64,000 nt of DNA from Siminovitchia sp047228825 (GCF_047228825.1 NZ_JBFEGN010000005.1:32067-96066), one strand, 5' to 3'; counted from the first letter of the stretch, positions 24,450 through 34,304 are shown. Numbers and translations are program-made. Notes: generated by a model from the letters alone, not told the origin.

Positions 24450-25514
24450 TCATCTTGAATAGATCAAATAATCACGGGTATGGATGATGGCCACTTTTAA
24501 CACGGCCAGCAACGGAACCGCAATGAGCATGCCCAATATACCGCCTGCCTCACCGCCGATAATCAGTGCAGCAATGATAAAAAGCGGATGGATATTAATC
24601 GATTTGCCGACAATATACGGTGATAATACGTTGCCTTCCAAAAATTGCAGCAACACCATGATTCCCAGGGCAAAAACAGCTTGCTTGATGGATGACATGA
24701 GCGCTATGGCCAAAACGGGAACGGCTCCAATCACGGCCCCAAAATAGGGAATAATGTTTGTGAAAGCGATGATCAAACCCAGTATGATTGGATAATCAAG
24801 CCCGATCACCCAGAACAACAGGCTGGAAATGATGCCGAGGATGGAACAGACAAGCAACTGCCCCCTAATATACCCGCCAAGCGATACATGGACCGCGGAT
24901 AAAAATGCCACGGCATTTTTTCGCCATTTTTTCGGGGTCATATACCATGCTGCTGTTTTTACGCGCTCCAAATCTTTCAAAAAATAAAATGAAATAAAAG
25001 GGATAACAGCAAGGACAATCGCATAGTTGACGAGCCCCACTACAAAGGAAATGGCTTTTTCCATAAATTTCCCGATCCAAAGTTCAAAACTGTCCACCTG
25101 CGCCATCAGTTCATTTTTCATGCCATCCGGCCAGCGGGAGGTTGATGCATCCAATTCTCTGATTAATCCTTTGTAATACGCCAATAGTTCGGGCACATGC
25201 TCGGAAAAATGTCGCATCTGCCCGATTAATGCGGGAATACCCAAATACAGCCCGTAGCCGATTCCTCCAAAAAATAAAATATAGATGAATAGAATGGCAT
25301 AGGAACGATTCATGCCAAGCAGCTCCAGCCTCCCAACGAGCGGGTGAAGCAAATAGGCGATAAAACCCCCGATCACAAAGGGAAGAACACCGATCCACAA
25401 AACATTCAGGAGGGGCTCCCACAACGGTTTAATTAATAAGAAAAAATAGAGCAGAATAAAAACAATCAAAATCATGCCGAATTGATACAACAGGCGTATG
25501 CGTGATTCCTTCAA
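24450..25514 (-). CDS. yrrI: AI-2E family transporter (YrrI)
   Basis: A 354-residue polytopic membrane protein of the AI-2E transporter (PerM-like) family: seven to eight hydrophobic segments, central amphipathic region and the C-terminal pattern LGLDYPIILGLIIAFTNIIPYFGAVIGAVP followed by EGNVLSPYIVG. Substrates differ among members, so transport of AI-2 is not implied. I prefer a TTG start at 25514 with GGAGGGG upstream; the longer frames to 25535 and 25610 lack ribosome sites. It stands alone upstream of alaS. Confidence 0.88.
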   Translation of the reverse strand: MKESRIRLLYQFGMILIVFILLYFFLLIKPLWEPLLNVLWIGVLPFVIGGFIAYLLHPLVGRLELLGMNRSYAILFIYILFFGGIGYGLYLGIPALIGQMRHFSEHVPELLAYYKGLIRELDASTSRWPDGMKNELMAQVDSFELWIGKFMEKAISFVVGLVNYAIVLAVIPFISFYFLKDLERVKTAAWYMTPKKWRKNAVAFLSAVHVSLGGYIRGQLLVCSILGIISSLLFWVIGLDYPIILGLIIAFTNIIPYFGAVIGAVPVLAIALMSSIKQAVFALGIMVLLQFLEGNVLSPYIVGKSINIHPLFIIAALIIGGEAGGILGMLIAVPLLAVLKVAIIHTRDYLIYSR

Positions 25515-25621
25515 GGCGTATCCCCTCCCTGTCATTATTTTTTCGACTTTGGCAAATTCTAACCATAATATCGAAAAATAAGGAGGGAAGTTGAAGCGGA
25601 AAGCTGCCAAACGGCAGCTTC

Positions 25622-25810
25622 CTAAATCAACTTGCGTTGCTGTTCATCAAACAAATCATCCAAAGAACTTAAAGACCCGTCTTCTTCCACCTGGTGTGTA
25701 TATATCATTTGTTTTCCAATGGACAGCTCGATGAAACAGTTCCAGCAATAATACTGGTTGACACCAATTTTACCCAGGTCCTTGCTCTGGCAATTTGGAC
25801 ATTTCATCAT
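25622..25810 (-). CDS. small zinc-ribbon protein (YrzR-like)
   Basis: A roughly 62-residue protein with two CxxC pairs, KCPNCQSKDLG and YYCWNCFIEL, a zinc ribbon. The rest is an acidic tail (DDLFDEQQRKLI). Several starts are close together: ATG at 25810 with GGAG upstream is preferred over GTG at 25822. It overlaps the yrrD 3' end by about 40 bases in another frame. A protein of this type occurs beside yrrD in B. subtilis; function unknown. Confidence 0.8.
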   Translation of the reverse strand: MMKCPNCQSKDLGKIGVNQYYCWNCFIELSIGKQMIYTHQVEEDGSLSSLDDLFDEQQRKLI

Positions 25811-26300
25811 GGGCTTCTCCACCTCGTCGAGTTTTTACCGACACGATCATGGCATCTTTTCCGATTTCCGGAGGTTTCGCGGTACGAACGACGCGCTTTC
25901 CCTCCGTGATGTCCGAAAAAAAACCGTCTGTCAGTTCATATCCAACGATTGTGCCCACTTCTTCCATAAAATATACATCATCCAGGAGGCCAAGTTTGTC
26001 TCCTTGTTGGGACAGGGTGTTTTTTTTGGATAAAGGCTGATGATGGTGCATCGTAAATTCTTCATCGAGCTCATTATATTTTACCAGGCTGTTTTTGCCG
26101 TCGATCATGACTCCATCATTCCCGAACGATGTAACAGACTGAATTGGGAGCCGGTACTTTTTTCCGATCAAACCTTTCGCAAGCAGCAAGAGATCTGTTA
26201 CCAAGCCCTCTTCTCCGATGCAAATGTCGCAAACCTCTCCGATCCGTTCCCCGCCTTTATCATACACCGGCTTGCCCTTCAATAAAGAAAATGTTCGCAA
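25770..26300 (-). CDS. yrrD: PRC-barrel domain protein YrrD
   Basis: About 176 residues with two PRC-barrel-like units: RTFSLLKGKPVYDKGGERIG near the N-terminus, and KLGLLDDVYFMEEVGTIVGYELTDG near 120-150. PRC-barrels mediate protein or RNA contacts. The TTG at 26300 (GGCGGTG upstream) gives the natural start RTFSLLKG; longer frames overlap recD2. The last 40 bases overlap the zinc-ribbon gene. Function in Bacillus is unknown. Confidence 0.85.
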   Translation of the reverse strand: MRTFSLLKGKPVYDKGGERIGEVCDICIGEEGLVTDLLLLAKGLIGKKYRLPIQSVTSFGNDGVMIDGKNSLVKYNELDEEFTMHHHQPLSKKNTLSQQGDKLGLLDDVYFMEEVGTIVGYELTDGFFSDITEGKRVVRTAKPPEIGKDAMIVSVKTRRGGEAHDEMSKLPEQGPG

Positions 26301-26340
26301 AGAAACACCGCCTTTCCGAACATTTTTATTGTCTGCTGGA

Positions 26341-28731
26341 TTAAAGAAAATCATAAGGCGTAACATTTTCCATGCCGATCATTGGGTCAACCATAAACAG
26401 CTTCTCTTCAGGCGACAAATCTCCCTGTTCTTTTGTTTCATTCGCTTGCAAGGGCAAGTTTTTTGGGGCCCCCAATTTTTCAAACAGTGTTGTTTGTCTC
26501 TTTTGGTCTTCCACCCTTGAAATGCCCATTCGGAACGCTTCTTCCTCCCCGCACAAAATCAAAAATTCCTTGCTTCGGGTGATCGCTGTATACAATAAAT
26601 TTCTTCGCAGCATCCGATAGTAATTTCTGACGACAGGAAGGATGACGATGGGAAATTCGCTTCCTTGCGATTTGTGAATGGAGCAGCAAAAAGCATGGGT
26701 GATTTGGTTAAAATCCTGGCGATAATATGTGACTTCTGTTCCTTCAAAAGAAACAATCATCATATCCTGCTTTTCTACATTTTCCCTGGCATATAAAATT
26801 GAAATAATTTCGCCGATATCCCCGTTAAAAACGTTTTTCTCCGGCTGGTTGACAAGCTGGAGCACCTTGTCGCCAATCCGGTAGGAAACATCCCCAAAAG
26901 ACAATTCCTTTTTATTGCTGCCTCCTTTCGGATTAAGGACATTTTGCAAAATTTTGTTTAGCTGATCAATCCCTGCCGGTCCGCGGTACATCGGTGCAAG
27001 CACTTGAATATCTTTGGCAGAATAGCCTTTTTTGACTGCGCTTTGGGCCACCTTTTCGACGACCTCGCCGATTTGTGAACCATGGCACTTAATAAATGAA
27101 CGATCGACCTGGGGCTCGGTGATTTGATCGGGGATGTTTCCTTTTTTAATCGTATGGGCCAGTTCAATAATCGAAGATCCGTCGGCTTGACGGTAAATAT
27201 CAGTCAGCTCTACTGTCGGAATGATATTGGACCTTAATAAATCCTTCAGGACTTGTCCCGGACCGACCGACGGCAACTGGTCCTCGTCACCGACAAGAAT
27301 GACTTGGATATTATCCGGAAGTGCTTTAAACAGCTGATGGGCCAGCCATGTGTCCACCATCGACATCTCGTCGATAATGACGATTTTTCCTTCTATTTCC
27401 CGATCCCCGTCTGCATCCATATCTTCCTGGCCCGTCATTCCGAGAAGCCGGTGAATCGTTACTGCCGGCAGACCGGTCGATTCCGCCATTCGTTTGGCGG
27501 CCCGTCCTGTAGGGGCCGCCAATACGAAGGGAAACGGCTCACCTTTATAAGCGTGCAGATCAAGAGAGCAGCCGTGCAGTTCGGCAAAAAGTTCCACGAT
27601 TCCCTTAATAACCGTTGTTTTTCCCGTCCCGGGCCCGCCGGTTAAAATCATGAGCGGGCTTGTTAGAGCCGTTTGAATCGCTTCTCTTTGGGAGGGCGCA
27701 TACTGGATGCCAAGCCTTTCTTCCAGTTCTCCCAAAGCAAGCAAAAATTCCGATTCGGGAAATTGTTCTTCATATTGTTTTTGCGCAAGCAACCGTTCGA
27801 TATTGGTGATAATCCCTATTTCCGAAAAATAAAGGGAAGGGATATAGATCCGCTTTTCTTCACCAATGATTTTCCCCTCTTCTTCAAGCAGAATCACGTA
27901 TTGGCTGAGTACATTATACGGAATTTCCACGGGCTGGCTGTCTTCCAGCAGTTTCTTGACCTTTACAAGCAGCTGGTCCGCTTCCAAATAAACATGGCCG
28001 TTTTGCAGACAATCCTGCTCGAGCACATAAAGACACGCAGCTTTAATCCGGTCAGGGTGGATTCCATCTATGCCGATTTGAATACCAAGTTCATCGGCCC
28101 GGCCGAAACCGATTCCTTCCACGTCTTCAATGAGCTGGTAAGGATTTTTTTCAATGATATGCAATGCATTTTCTTTATACACTTGATAAATATTCATGGA
28201 CAGCTGCGGTCCGAAACCGTATTGATTCAGTCCGATCATGATTTTTTCCAATTCCTGGTGCTCAAGCAAGGCGTCATATAAATCCTTTGCTGTTTCCGAA
28301 GACATCCTTGGTATCGTATCCAATAAAGAAGGGTCCGTTAAAATGCGGGTTATCGCGTTTTCCCCGAGTATATCTACAATACGCTCTGCCGTTTTTTTGC
28401 CGATCCCCTTAAAAAGGTCGCTGGACAAATAGGCAACAATCCCTTGCTTTGTTTGCGGAAGATCTTTTTTAAAATGCTTCGCATGAAATTGCAGGCCGAA
28501 TTTGGGGTGCTCTTTTAAGTCACCGTAAAAAATATACGTCTCCTGTTCATGAATTTTGGGGAAATAACCCGTCACAACCGCTTCTTTTTCTTCATATCCG
28601 ACGTTTGTTTCTTCCACCCTGACCCTGACGACGGAATAGAAATTCCGCTCATTATGAAAAATGGTGACAAGGTGGCGGCCTTTTATAAAATTTTCTTCCT
28701 CCGTTCGGATATCAAGAGAATGCTGCTCCAT
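26341..28731 (-). CDS. recD2: ATP-dependent RecD2 DNA helicase
   Basis: RecD2 is a 5'-3' superfamily 1B helicase that acts without RecBC and supports fork progression and mismatch repair in B. subtilis. The 796-residue protein has an N-terminal OB-type and helix-hairpin-helix region (SDLFKGIGKKTAERIV, IEDVEGIGFGRADELG), Walker A LTGGPGTGKTTVIKG, Walker B VIIDEMSMVD, LVGDEDQLPSVGPG and the C-terminal motif FCCSIHKSQGSEFP with TAITRSKE. ATG preceded by AAAGGGAG; 18 bases after the TPR gene. Confidence 0.96.
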   Translation of the reverse strand: MEQHSLDIRTEEENFIKGRHLVTIFHNERNFYSVVRVRVEETNVGYEEKEAVVTGYFPKIHEQETYIFYGDLKEHPKFGLQFHAKHFKKDLPQTKQGIVAYLSSDLFKGIGKKTAERIVDILGENAITRILTDPSLLDTIPRMSSETAKDLYDALLEHQELEKIMIGLNQYGFGPQLSMNIYQVYKENALHIIEKNPYQLIEDVEGIGFGRADELGIQIGIDGIHPDRIKAACLYVLEQDCLQNGHVYLEADQLLVKVKKLLEDSQPVEIPYNVLSQYVILLEEEGKIIGEEKRIYIPSLYFSEIGIITNIERLLAQKQYEEQFPESEFLLALGELEERLGIQYAPSQREAIQTALTSPLMILTGGPGTGKTTVIKGIVELFAELHGCSLDLHAYKGEPFPFVLAAPTGRAAKRMAESTGLPAVTIHRLLGMTGQEDMDADGDREIEGKIVIIDEMSMVDTWLAHQLFKALPDNIQVILVGDEDQLPSVGPGQVLKDLLRSNIIPTVELTDIYRQADGSSIIELAHTIKKGNIPDQITEPQVDRSFIKCHGSQIGEVVEKVAQSAVKKGYSAKDIQVLAPMYRGPAGIDQLNKILQNVLNPKGGSNKKELSFGDVSYRIGDKVLQLVNQPEKNVFNGDIGEIISILYARENVEKQDMMIVSFEGTEVTYYRQDFNQITHAFCCSIHKSQGSEFPIVILPVVRNYYRMLRRNLLYTAITRSKEFLILCGEEEAFRMGISRVEDQKRQTTLFEKLGAPKNLPLQANETKEQGDLSPEEKLFMVDPMIGMENVTPYDFL

Positions 28732-28749
28732 GACAATCTCCCTTTCGGG

Positions 28750-29418
28750 TTATTCTTGTTTTTCCAAGGCTTGCTGAATCATTTTTTTGCCGTTGGCCGC
28801 CAAAAGATGGTCCGGCTGAATGGCAAGTGCCCGTTCGAAACAATCCATTGCCTTGCCAGCATCTTCCAAATGGCCTGCATAGGCCACACCCAGGTTATAA
28901 AAAGCATCGGAATGATTCGAATCGAGCTTCGTTACTGTTTTGAACTGCTTGATTGCCTCTTCCAGGACACCCGCCCGGGCCAAAGCAAGTCCGTACTGAA
29001 AAGCGGCTTCGGCATCTTTTTCGTCCAGCTCAACGCTTCTTTGCAAATACGGAAGCGCAAGCTCATTTCTCCCCAAATTGACAAAACACATTCCCAGCAT
29101 ATAGTGAACGTCATTCGACTCATGTCCCGAAGATAGCGCTTTTTGAAACATATTCGCAGCTTCCGGATATTTCTCCTGCTTAAAATATAAGTTTCCAAAG
29201 CTATAATAAGCGGCGGAAGCCTGCCCATCCAATTCCACGGCCCGTTTTAAAAATTGTTCCGCCCGCGCAAACTCGCTTAACGAGAGCAGAACGTTGGCAA
29301 AATTGACATAGGCGGCCGCATCCTTTGGATTTTCCTCAATTGCTTCCGTAAACATTTGAACCGCTTTTTCAATATTACCTTCCTGTAAATATTCAATGCC
29401 TTTTACATTTTTATTCAT
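28750..29418 (-). CDS. yrrB: tetratricopeptide repeat protein YrrB
   Basis: A 222-residue protein made of about six 34-residue TPR units, each with the W/L-G-Y-A-P pattern (for example AAAYVNFANVLLSLSEFARA, AAYYSFGNLYFKQEKYPEAA, AFYNLGVAYAGHLEDAGKA). TPRs scaffold protein contacts. It lies between mnmA and recD2 as in B. subtilis; the partner is unknown. GGAGTG precedes the ATG. Confidence 0.92.
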   Translation of the reverse strand: MNKNVKGIEYLQEGNIEKAVQMFTEAIEENPKDAAAYVNFANVLLSLSEFARAEQFLKRAVELDGQASAAYYSFGNLYFKQEKYPEAANMFQKALSSGHESNDVHYMLGMCFVNLGRNELALPYLQRSVELDEKDAEAAFQYGLALARAGVLEEAIKQFKTVTKLDSNHSDAFYNLGVAYAGHLEDAGKAMDCFERALAIQPDHLLAANGKKMIQQALEKQE

Positions 29419-29485
29419 ATGTCACACTCCGTACTGGTCAATATAAGCATTATATCATACGAAATAGGTGATCTGCCTGCACATA

Positions 29486-29520
29486 CAAAAACCCCTGTCA
29501 CTTCACTTACTGACAGGGGG
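29486..29520 (-). terminator. terminator after mnmA
   Basis: Minus-strand CCCCTGTCA and TGACAGGGG arms around a 10-base loop are followed by TTTTTGT. Confidence 0.85.
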
Positions 29521-29525
29521 ATGGA

Positions 29526-30641
29526 TCAGCCGACGTACGTAAGCCGGCTTTCATTCCGGTAAATCTCATCAATCGTTCCGCCTCCCAGACACACTTCCCC
29601 GTCATAAAAAACGACGGCCTGCCCCGGCGTAACCGCCCTTACGGGCCGGTCAAATATCACTTTTACCTGCTCTCCAGGCAGCCGGACAACCGTTACCTTT
29701 TCATCCGGCTGGCGGTAGCGGAATTTGGCTGTGCAGGAAAATTCGGCAGGCTTTTCTTTTTCGGATATCCAATTGGCATTTACAGCCAAAATGGCGTCTG
29801 AATATAAAGCAGGATGATGAAAGCCCTGCTCAACGTATAGTACATTGCGTTTCAAATCTTTGCCGACGACAAACCACGGGTCTCCCGCACCGCCGATGCC
29901 CAGCCCATGTCTTTGACCGATTGTGTAATACATGAGGCCGTCATGGGTGCCGACTTTTTTGCCATCCAGCGTTTCCATATTTCCTTTCTGGGCGGGGAGA
30001 TAGCCGCTCAGGAATTCTTTAAAGTTCCGTTCGCCAATAAAGCAAATGCCGGTGCTGTCTTTTTTTTCAGCAGTGGCAAGGCCTGCCTTTTTGGCAATTT
30101 CCCTTACTTCGTTTTTTTCCAGGCCGCCCAGTGGGAACATGACTTTTTGCAGCTGCTGCTGGCTGAGCTGGTTCAAAAAGTACGTTTGATCTTTGTTTAG
30201 GTCAACTCCTCTGAGCATGACCACTTCATCGCCCCTGCGCTCTACTCTGGCATAATGTCCCGTTGCCAAATAATCTGCTCCAAGTTTAAGGGCGTGATCC
30301 AAAAAAGCTTTAAATTTGATTTCCTTGTTGCACATGACGTCCGGATTCGGTGTCCGGCCCGCCTTGTATTCATCAAGAAAATAAGTAAATACCTTATCCC
30401 AATATTGCTTTTCAAAATTGACAGCATAATAGGGGATGCCGATTTGGTTGGCGACCCTGATCACATCGTTGTAATCTTCCGTTGCGGTGCATATGCCAAA
30501 TTCATCGGTATCATCCCAATTTTTCATAAAGATGCCGATGACATCGTATCCTTGCTCTTTTAACAAAAGCGCCGCTACCGATGAGTCGACACCACCCGAC
30601 ATACCGACGACGACGCGTGTATCTTCCGGCGCTTTATTCAT
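29526..30641 (-). CDS. mnmA: tRNA-uridine 2-sulfurtransferase MnmA
   Basis: MnmA thiolates the wobble uridine (s2U34) of tRNA-Lys, -Glu and -Gln. The PP-loop GMSGGVDSSVAALLL is near the N-terminus; the two catalytic cysteines are in NPDVMCNKEIKF and STGICFIGER. A C-terminal beta-barrel follows. The start at 30641 (AAGGA upstream) gives 371 residues, the B. subtilis length. It comes 14 bases after the cysteine desulfurase that supplies its sulfur. Confidence 0.97.
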   Translation of the reverse strand: MNKAPEDTRVVVGMSGGVDSSVAALLLKEQGYDVIGIFMKNWDDTDEFGICTATEDYNDVIRVANQIGIPYYAVNFEKQYWDKVFTYFLDEYKAGRTPNPDVMCNKEIKFKAFLDHALKLGADYLATGHYARVERRGDEVVMLRGVDLNKDQTYFLNQLSQQQLQKVMFPLGGLEKNEVREIAKKAGLATAEKKDSTGICFIGERNFKEFLSGYLPAQKGNMETLDGKKVGTHDGLMYYTIGQRHGLGIGGAGDPWFVVGKDLKRNVLYVEQGFHHPALYSDAILAVNANWISEKEKPAEFSCTAKFRYRQPDEKVTVVRLPGEQVKVIFDRPVRAVTPGQAVVFYDGEVCLGGGTIDEIYRNESRLTYVG

Positions 30642-30655
30642 TGTCATACTTCCTT

Positions 30656-31804
30656 TCACTCCGAAAGAAGCATGCGGACGATATCCGCTGTTTTTTTGGC
30701 GGCTTCTTTCACTTGTTCATCCGTATTTCCGAGTCCAAAGCTGAAGCGGACAGAATTTCTGATTCTGTCGCTTTCCTTGCCGAACATGGCGGTCAGTACG
30801 TGGGACGGTTCCAGTGATCCTGCTGTACACGCCGATCCGCTGGATGCCGCAATGCCTGCCAAATCAAGGTTCACGAGAAGCGGCTCCACATCCGTTCCCG
30901 GAAAACTGACATTCAGAACGTGCGGAACAGAATGCTCCAAGGATCCGTTAATGGAAAAATGGATTCCTTCTGCTTTTAAGGTTTCCACAAAAGTATCCTT
31001 CAGTTCCCTATAATGGGAACTTCTTTCATCCGAAGATTGGGCAGCAATCATGGCTGCCTCGGCAAATCCGGCAATGGAAACGAGATTTTCCGTACCCGGC
31101 CGCTTTTTTTGCTCCTGCTCCCCTCCGAATTGCCTTGGGTTTAGGCGGGTTCCTGTTCTGGCATAAAGAAAACCGTTGCCCTTCGGTCCATTGATTTTAT
31201 GCGCGGACGCCGATAAAAGATCTACATGAAGATCGTTGACATCCAGTTTTTCCGTACCGTATGCCTGGACGGCATCCGTATGAAAATAGGCCTGATGGTC
31301 CAAAAGGAGCGTTCCAATTTCTTTGATCGGCTGGATTGCGCCCACTTCATTGTTTGCCATCATGATGGTGACTAGAATGGTTTCAGCGCGAAGAGCGTTT
31401 TTTACTTCTTCAGGGTGAATCATCCCGTTTGCATCAGGATCAAGAAAAGTCACATCAAATCCTTCACCTTCCAGAAACTTGCAGGCATCGAGAACGGCAT
31501 GGTGCTCAAATGATGAAGTAATAATGTGCTTTCCTTTTTCCCGGTTTGCCAGCGCAGTGCCTATAACGGCGAGGTTATCCGCTTCAGTTCCGCCGCTTGT
31601 AAAAACAATCTCATTGAACTTTGCGTGAATCGTTTGGGCGATCGCTGTTCTCGCTTCATCCAAAATACGGCGTGCTTCCCGGCCCACAGTATGAATGCTT
31701 GAAGGATTTCCGTACACGTCCTTCATCAGTTTAAACATTTTTTCTGCTGCTTGTGGATGTACAGGCGTTGTAGCAGCATGGTCCAAATAGATGATTGTTT
31801 TCAT
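30656..31804 (-). CDS. cysteine desulfurase (MnmA-dedicated, YrvO/IscS-like)
   Basis: A PLP enzyme that takes sulfur from cysteine. LDHAATTPVHP opens the protein, the PLP lysine is in SASAHKINGPKG, and the persulfide cysteine loop is SSGSACTAGSLEPSHV. 382 residues from the ATG at 31804 (GGTGGG upstream). It is coupled with cymR upstream and mnmA downstream, so in Bacillus it supplies tRNA thiolation directly to MnmA. The symbol varies (yrvO, iscSB), so it is left empty. Confidence 0.93.
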   Translation of the reverse strand: MKTIIYLDHAATTPVHPQAAEKMFKLMKDVYGNPSSIHTVGREARRILDEARTAIAQTIHAKFNEIVFTSGGTEADNLAVIGTALANREKGKHIITSSFEHHAVLDACKFLEGEGFDVTFLDPDANGMIHPEEVKNALRAETILVTIMMANNEVGAIQPIKEIGTLLLDHQAYFHTDAVQAYGTEKLDVNDLHVDLLSASAHKINGPKGNGFLYARTGTRLNPRQFGGEQEQKKRPGTENLVSIAGFAEAAMIAAQSSDERSSHYRELKDTFVETLKAEGIHFSINGSLEHSVPHVLNVSFPGTDVEPLLVNLDLAGIAASSGSACTAGSLEPSHVLTAMFGKESDRIRNSVRFSFGLGNTDEQVKEAAKKTADIVRMLLSE

Positions 31805-31827
31805 TGTTCCCACCAGTTCCCAAAAAA

Positions 31828-32247
31828 TTAAATATAAAACATATAAGGCTCTACATCATCGTCTTCCCGATGATTTGCCAGATCCTCCACCGTTGTGTGG
31901 TCAAGAACATCTTTGACCGCATCACGAATTCTTATCCATAATTCCCTTTTGGCCGGCTCCTCATCCTCTATCCCTTCAACCGGGCTGATGGGCCCCTCCA
32001 GCACTCTGATAATGTCTCCGGCTGTGATTTCCGAAGGTTCCTTGGCGAGTATATAACCCCCATAAGCCCCCCTGATGCTTTTCACAAGTCCCGCATTGCG
32101 AAGCGGTCCAGCCAGCTGTTCCAAATAATGTTCGGAAAGGTTGTGGGCCTGGGCAATCGATTTTAAAGAAATCGGCCCCTGCCCGAATCTTTTGCCGAGT
32201 TCGATCATAATCGTTAATCCATAGCGGCCTTTCGTTGATATTTTCAT
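31828..32247 (-). CDS. cymR: cysteine metabolism repressor CymR (Rrf2 family)
   Basis: An Rrf2 winged-helix regulator, 139 residues. It starts MKISTKGRYGLTIMIELGKR with the recognition helix region SIAQAHNLSEHYLEQLAGPLRNAGLV and the wing IRGAYGGYIL. CymR with CysK represses cysteine and sulfur uptake genes. No [2Fe-2S] cysteine set is seen, consistent with CymR rather than IscR. The ATG overlaps the upstream yczE-like stop as ATGA and has GAGGTG upstream; the longer frame to 32307 is rejected. Confidence 0.93.
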   Translation of the reverse strand: MKISTKGRYGLTIMIELGKRFGQGPISLKSIAQAHNLSEHYLEQLAGPLRNAGLVKSIRGAYGGYILAKEPSEITAGDIIRVLEGPISPVEGIEDEEPAKRELWIRIRDAVKDVLDHTTVEDLANHREDDDVEPYMFYI

Positions 32248-32912
32248 AAACTTGCACCTCGTTTTATTTCTTCCATCATTTGTATTTTTGATTTTTTGTA
32301 CAGCCATCTATTCGTTAATGCCTGACATTGCGGCAGTGCAATACCGATAAACGTCCCGGCAGCCAAACTGAAAATGATTGTACCAATAAACACGGGGCCG
32401 CCCAACAGCCAGCCAATCGCCAAAACGGCGACCTCCATAAAACGTCTCGCATTGGATATTTTCCATTTCGTTTTGGCTGTAAGAGCAAGCATAAAGCTGT
32501 CCCTTGGGCCTGCTCCAAGCTCAGCAGATAAATAAATCCCCATTCCGTAGGAATAAATGATCATTCCCGCCATAAACATGAAGATTTTTCCTATCCAGCC
32601 TTCAGGCTCTGTTATAAATGGAAGCATCATGAACATATCAATAAAAAGTCCAATTAAAATCATATTTAAATAGGCACCAAACTTGGGCCACTGCCTCATC
32701 ATGAGGCCGGAACTGCCCAAAATGGCAAATCCCACAATAATGCTCCACGTTCCGATCGTAAGCCCCAGCTGATAATAAAGGCCGACGTGGAGGACATCCC
32801 AGGGAGAAGCCCCAAAGTCGGATACAATCATGAGTACCATCCCTAACGACATGACGAGAAGTCCAAAAGTAAAGATGAATAAACGGGCGAGCAGATAATC
32901 TGATTTACGCAT
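32244..32912 (-). CDS. YczE/YyaS/YitT family membrane protein
   Basis: A 222-residue protein with about five or six membrane helices, containing the family signatures VSDFGASPWDVLHVGL and SAELGAGPRDSFMLAL, a repeated G-A-x-P-x-D pattern. YczE in B. subtilis influences bacillaene production, but the molecular role is unknown. AAAGGGG precedes the ATG. It overlaps cymR by four bases and diverges from rarA, so it may be the first gene of the cymR-iscS-mnmA transcription unit. Confidence 0.85.
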   Translation of the reverse strand: MRKSDYLLARLFIFTFGLLVMSLGMVLMIVSDFGASPWDVLHVGLYYQLGLTIGTWSIIVGFAILGSSGLMMRQWPKFGAYLNMILIGLFIDMFMMLPFITEPEGWIGKIFMFMAGMIIYSYGMGIYLSAELGAGPRDSFMLALTAKTKWKISNARRFMEVAVLAIGWLLGGPVFIGTIIFSLAAGTFIGIALPQCQALTNRWLYKKSKIQMMEEIKRGASL

Positions 32913-33031
32913 ATACCGAAACCCCTTTGCATTGCTCCATTATATCATAATCATTATCCAATATGCATATTTGGCAGCGATTTGATATGATAGATATATG
33001 AAAAACAGAACGGGAGTTTGGAGTGGATTGT

Positions 33032-34303
33032 ATGAGTACACAGCCATTGGCTTATCGAATGAGGCCGCGCGCGATCACAGAAGTAATCGGACAGCAGCAT
33101 CTTGTGGGCGAAGGAAAGATCATTGCCAGAATGGTGAAGGCAAAACAGTTGTCCTCCATGATTTTATACGGCCCGCCCGGCATCGGCAAAACATCGATCG
33201 CAAATGCCATTGCCGGAAGCACCCAATATGCGTTCCGGTCATTAAACGCCGTAACAAATAACAAAAAAGACATGGAAATCGTGGCAGCGGAAGCAAAAAT
33301 GAGCGGAAAAGTGATCTTGCTGCTTGATGAGGTTCACCGCTTGGATAAAGCGAAACAAGATTTTCTTTTGCCCTATCTTGAAAATGGGATGATTATATTA
33401 ATTGGCGCAACGACAAGCAACCCTTATCATGCAATTAACCCGGCCATTAGAAGCCGCTGCCAAATCTTCGAGCTTTTTCCTTTGGATGAGGAGGACATGA
33501 AGAAAGCGTTGCATCAGGCGCTGGACGATGAAGAAAGAGGGCTCGGAAAGTATGATGTTTTCGTGGACGATGCTGCCTTAAACCACTTTGCCGCCGCATG
33601 CAGCGGTGATGCAAGGAGCGCCTTGAATGCCCTCGAGCTTGCTGTACTTTCAACCGAACCGGAAAAAGACGGAGCCATCCATATTACACGCGAAATCGCC
33701 GAGGAATGCCTCCAGAAAAAGAGCCTTGCCCATGATAAGGATGGAGATGCCCATTATGATGTTTTAAGTGCTTTTCAAAAATCAATCCGAGGCAGTGATG
33801 CAAATGCGGCCCTGCATTATTTGGGGAGGCTGATTGAAGCCGGGGATTTGCCGAGCATCACCAGAAGGCTCCTAGTGATCGCCTATGAAGATATCGGCCT
33901 TGCCAGCCCCCAGGCAGGACAAAGGACGTTGGCTGCTGTCATGACGGCCGAAAAAATCGGATTTCCCGAAGCGCGAATCCCGCTCGCCAATGCGGTTATC
34001 GAATTATGCCTGTCTCCCAAATCCAATTCTGCCAACAAAGCGATTGACGAGGCTTTGCACGATATCAGGGCGGGGAAGAGCGGGGAAGTGCCGCTTCATC
34101 TTAAAGATGCCCATTATAAAGGGGCCAAAGCGCTGGGAAGAGGCAGCGATTATAAATATCCGCACGATTATGAATCGGGCTGGGTCAAACAGCAATATTT
34201 GCCGGATAAATTAATCGACAAACAGTATTACAAACCAAAAAAGACAGGGAAATTTGAACAGGCTCTTGCATCCGTTTATGAAAAAATAAATAAAAACCCA
34301 TGA
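33032..34303 (+). CDS. rarA: replication-associated recombination protein RarA (MgsA)
   Basis: An AAA+ ATPase related to clamp loaders that works at stalled forks. Residues show QPLAYRMRPRAITEVIGQQH, Walker A LYGPPGIGKTSIA, Walker B LLLDEVHRLDKAKQ, sensor IGATTSNP and an arginine finger in AIRSRC; the tetramerisation domain is C-terminal (RRLLVIAYEDIGLASPQA). ATG at 33032 follows GGAG at eight bases and gives 423 residues. Divergent from the yczE-like gene, convergent with tcdA. Confidence 0.95.
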   Translation: MSTQPLAYRMRPRAITEVIGQQHLVGEGKIIARMVKAKQLSSMILYGPPGIGKTSIANAIAGSTQYAFRSLNAVTNNKKDMEIVAAEAKMSGKVILLLDEVHRLDKAKQDFLLPYLENGMIILIGATTSNPYHAINPAIRSRCQIFELFPLDEEDMKKALHQALDDEERGLGKYDVFVDDAALNHFAAACSGDARSALNALELAVLSTEPEKDGAIHITREIAEECLQKKSLAHDKDGDAHYDVLSAFQKSIRGSDANAALHYLGRLIEAGDLPSITRRLLVIAYEDIGLASPQAGQRTLAAVMTAEKIGFPEARIPLANAVIELCLSPKSNSANKAIDEALHDIRAGKSGEVPLHLKDAHYKGAKALGRGSDYKYPHDYESGWVKQQYLPDKLIDKQYYKPKKTGKFEQALASVYEKINKNP

Positions 34304-34304
34304 G

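Noticed and set aside
27673..28281. 202-codon plus-strand frame inside recD2
   Set aside because: Antisense shadow rich in Phe/Arg/Gln; no ribosome site.
28750..29418. Internal DNA repeats in the TPR gene as a possible CRISPR or mobile repeat
   Set aside because: Periodicity is 34 codons of protein sequence with diverged DNA, as expected for TPR units.
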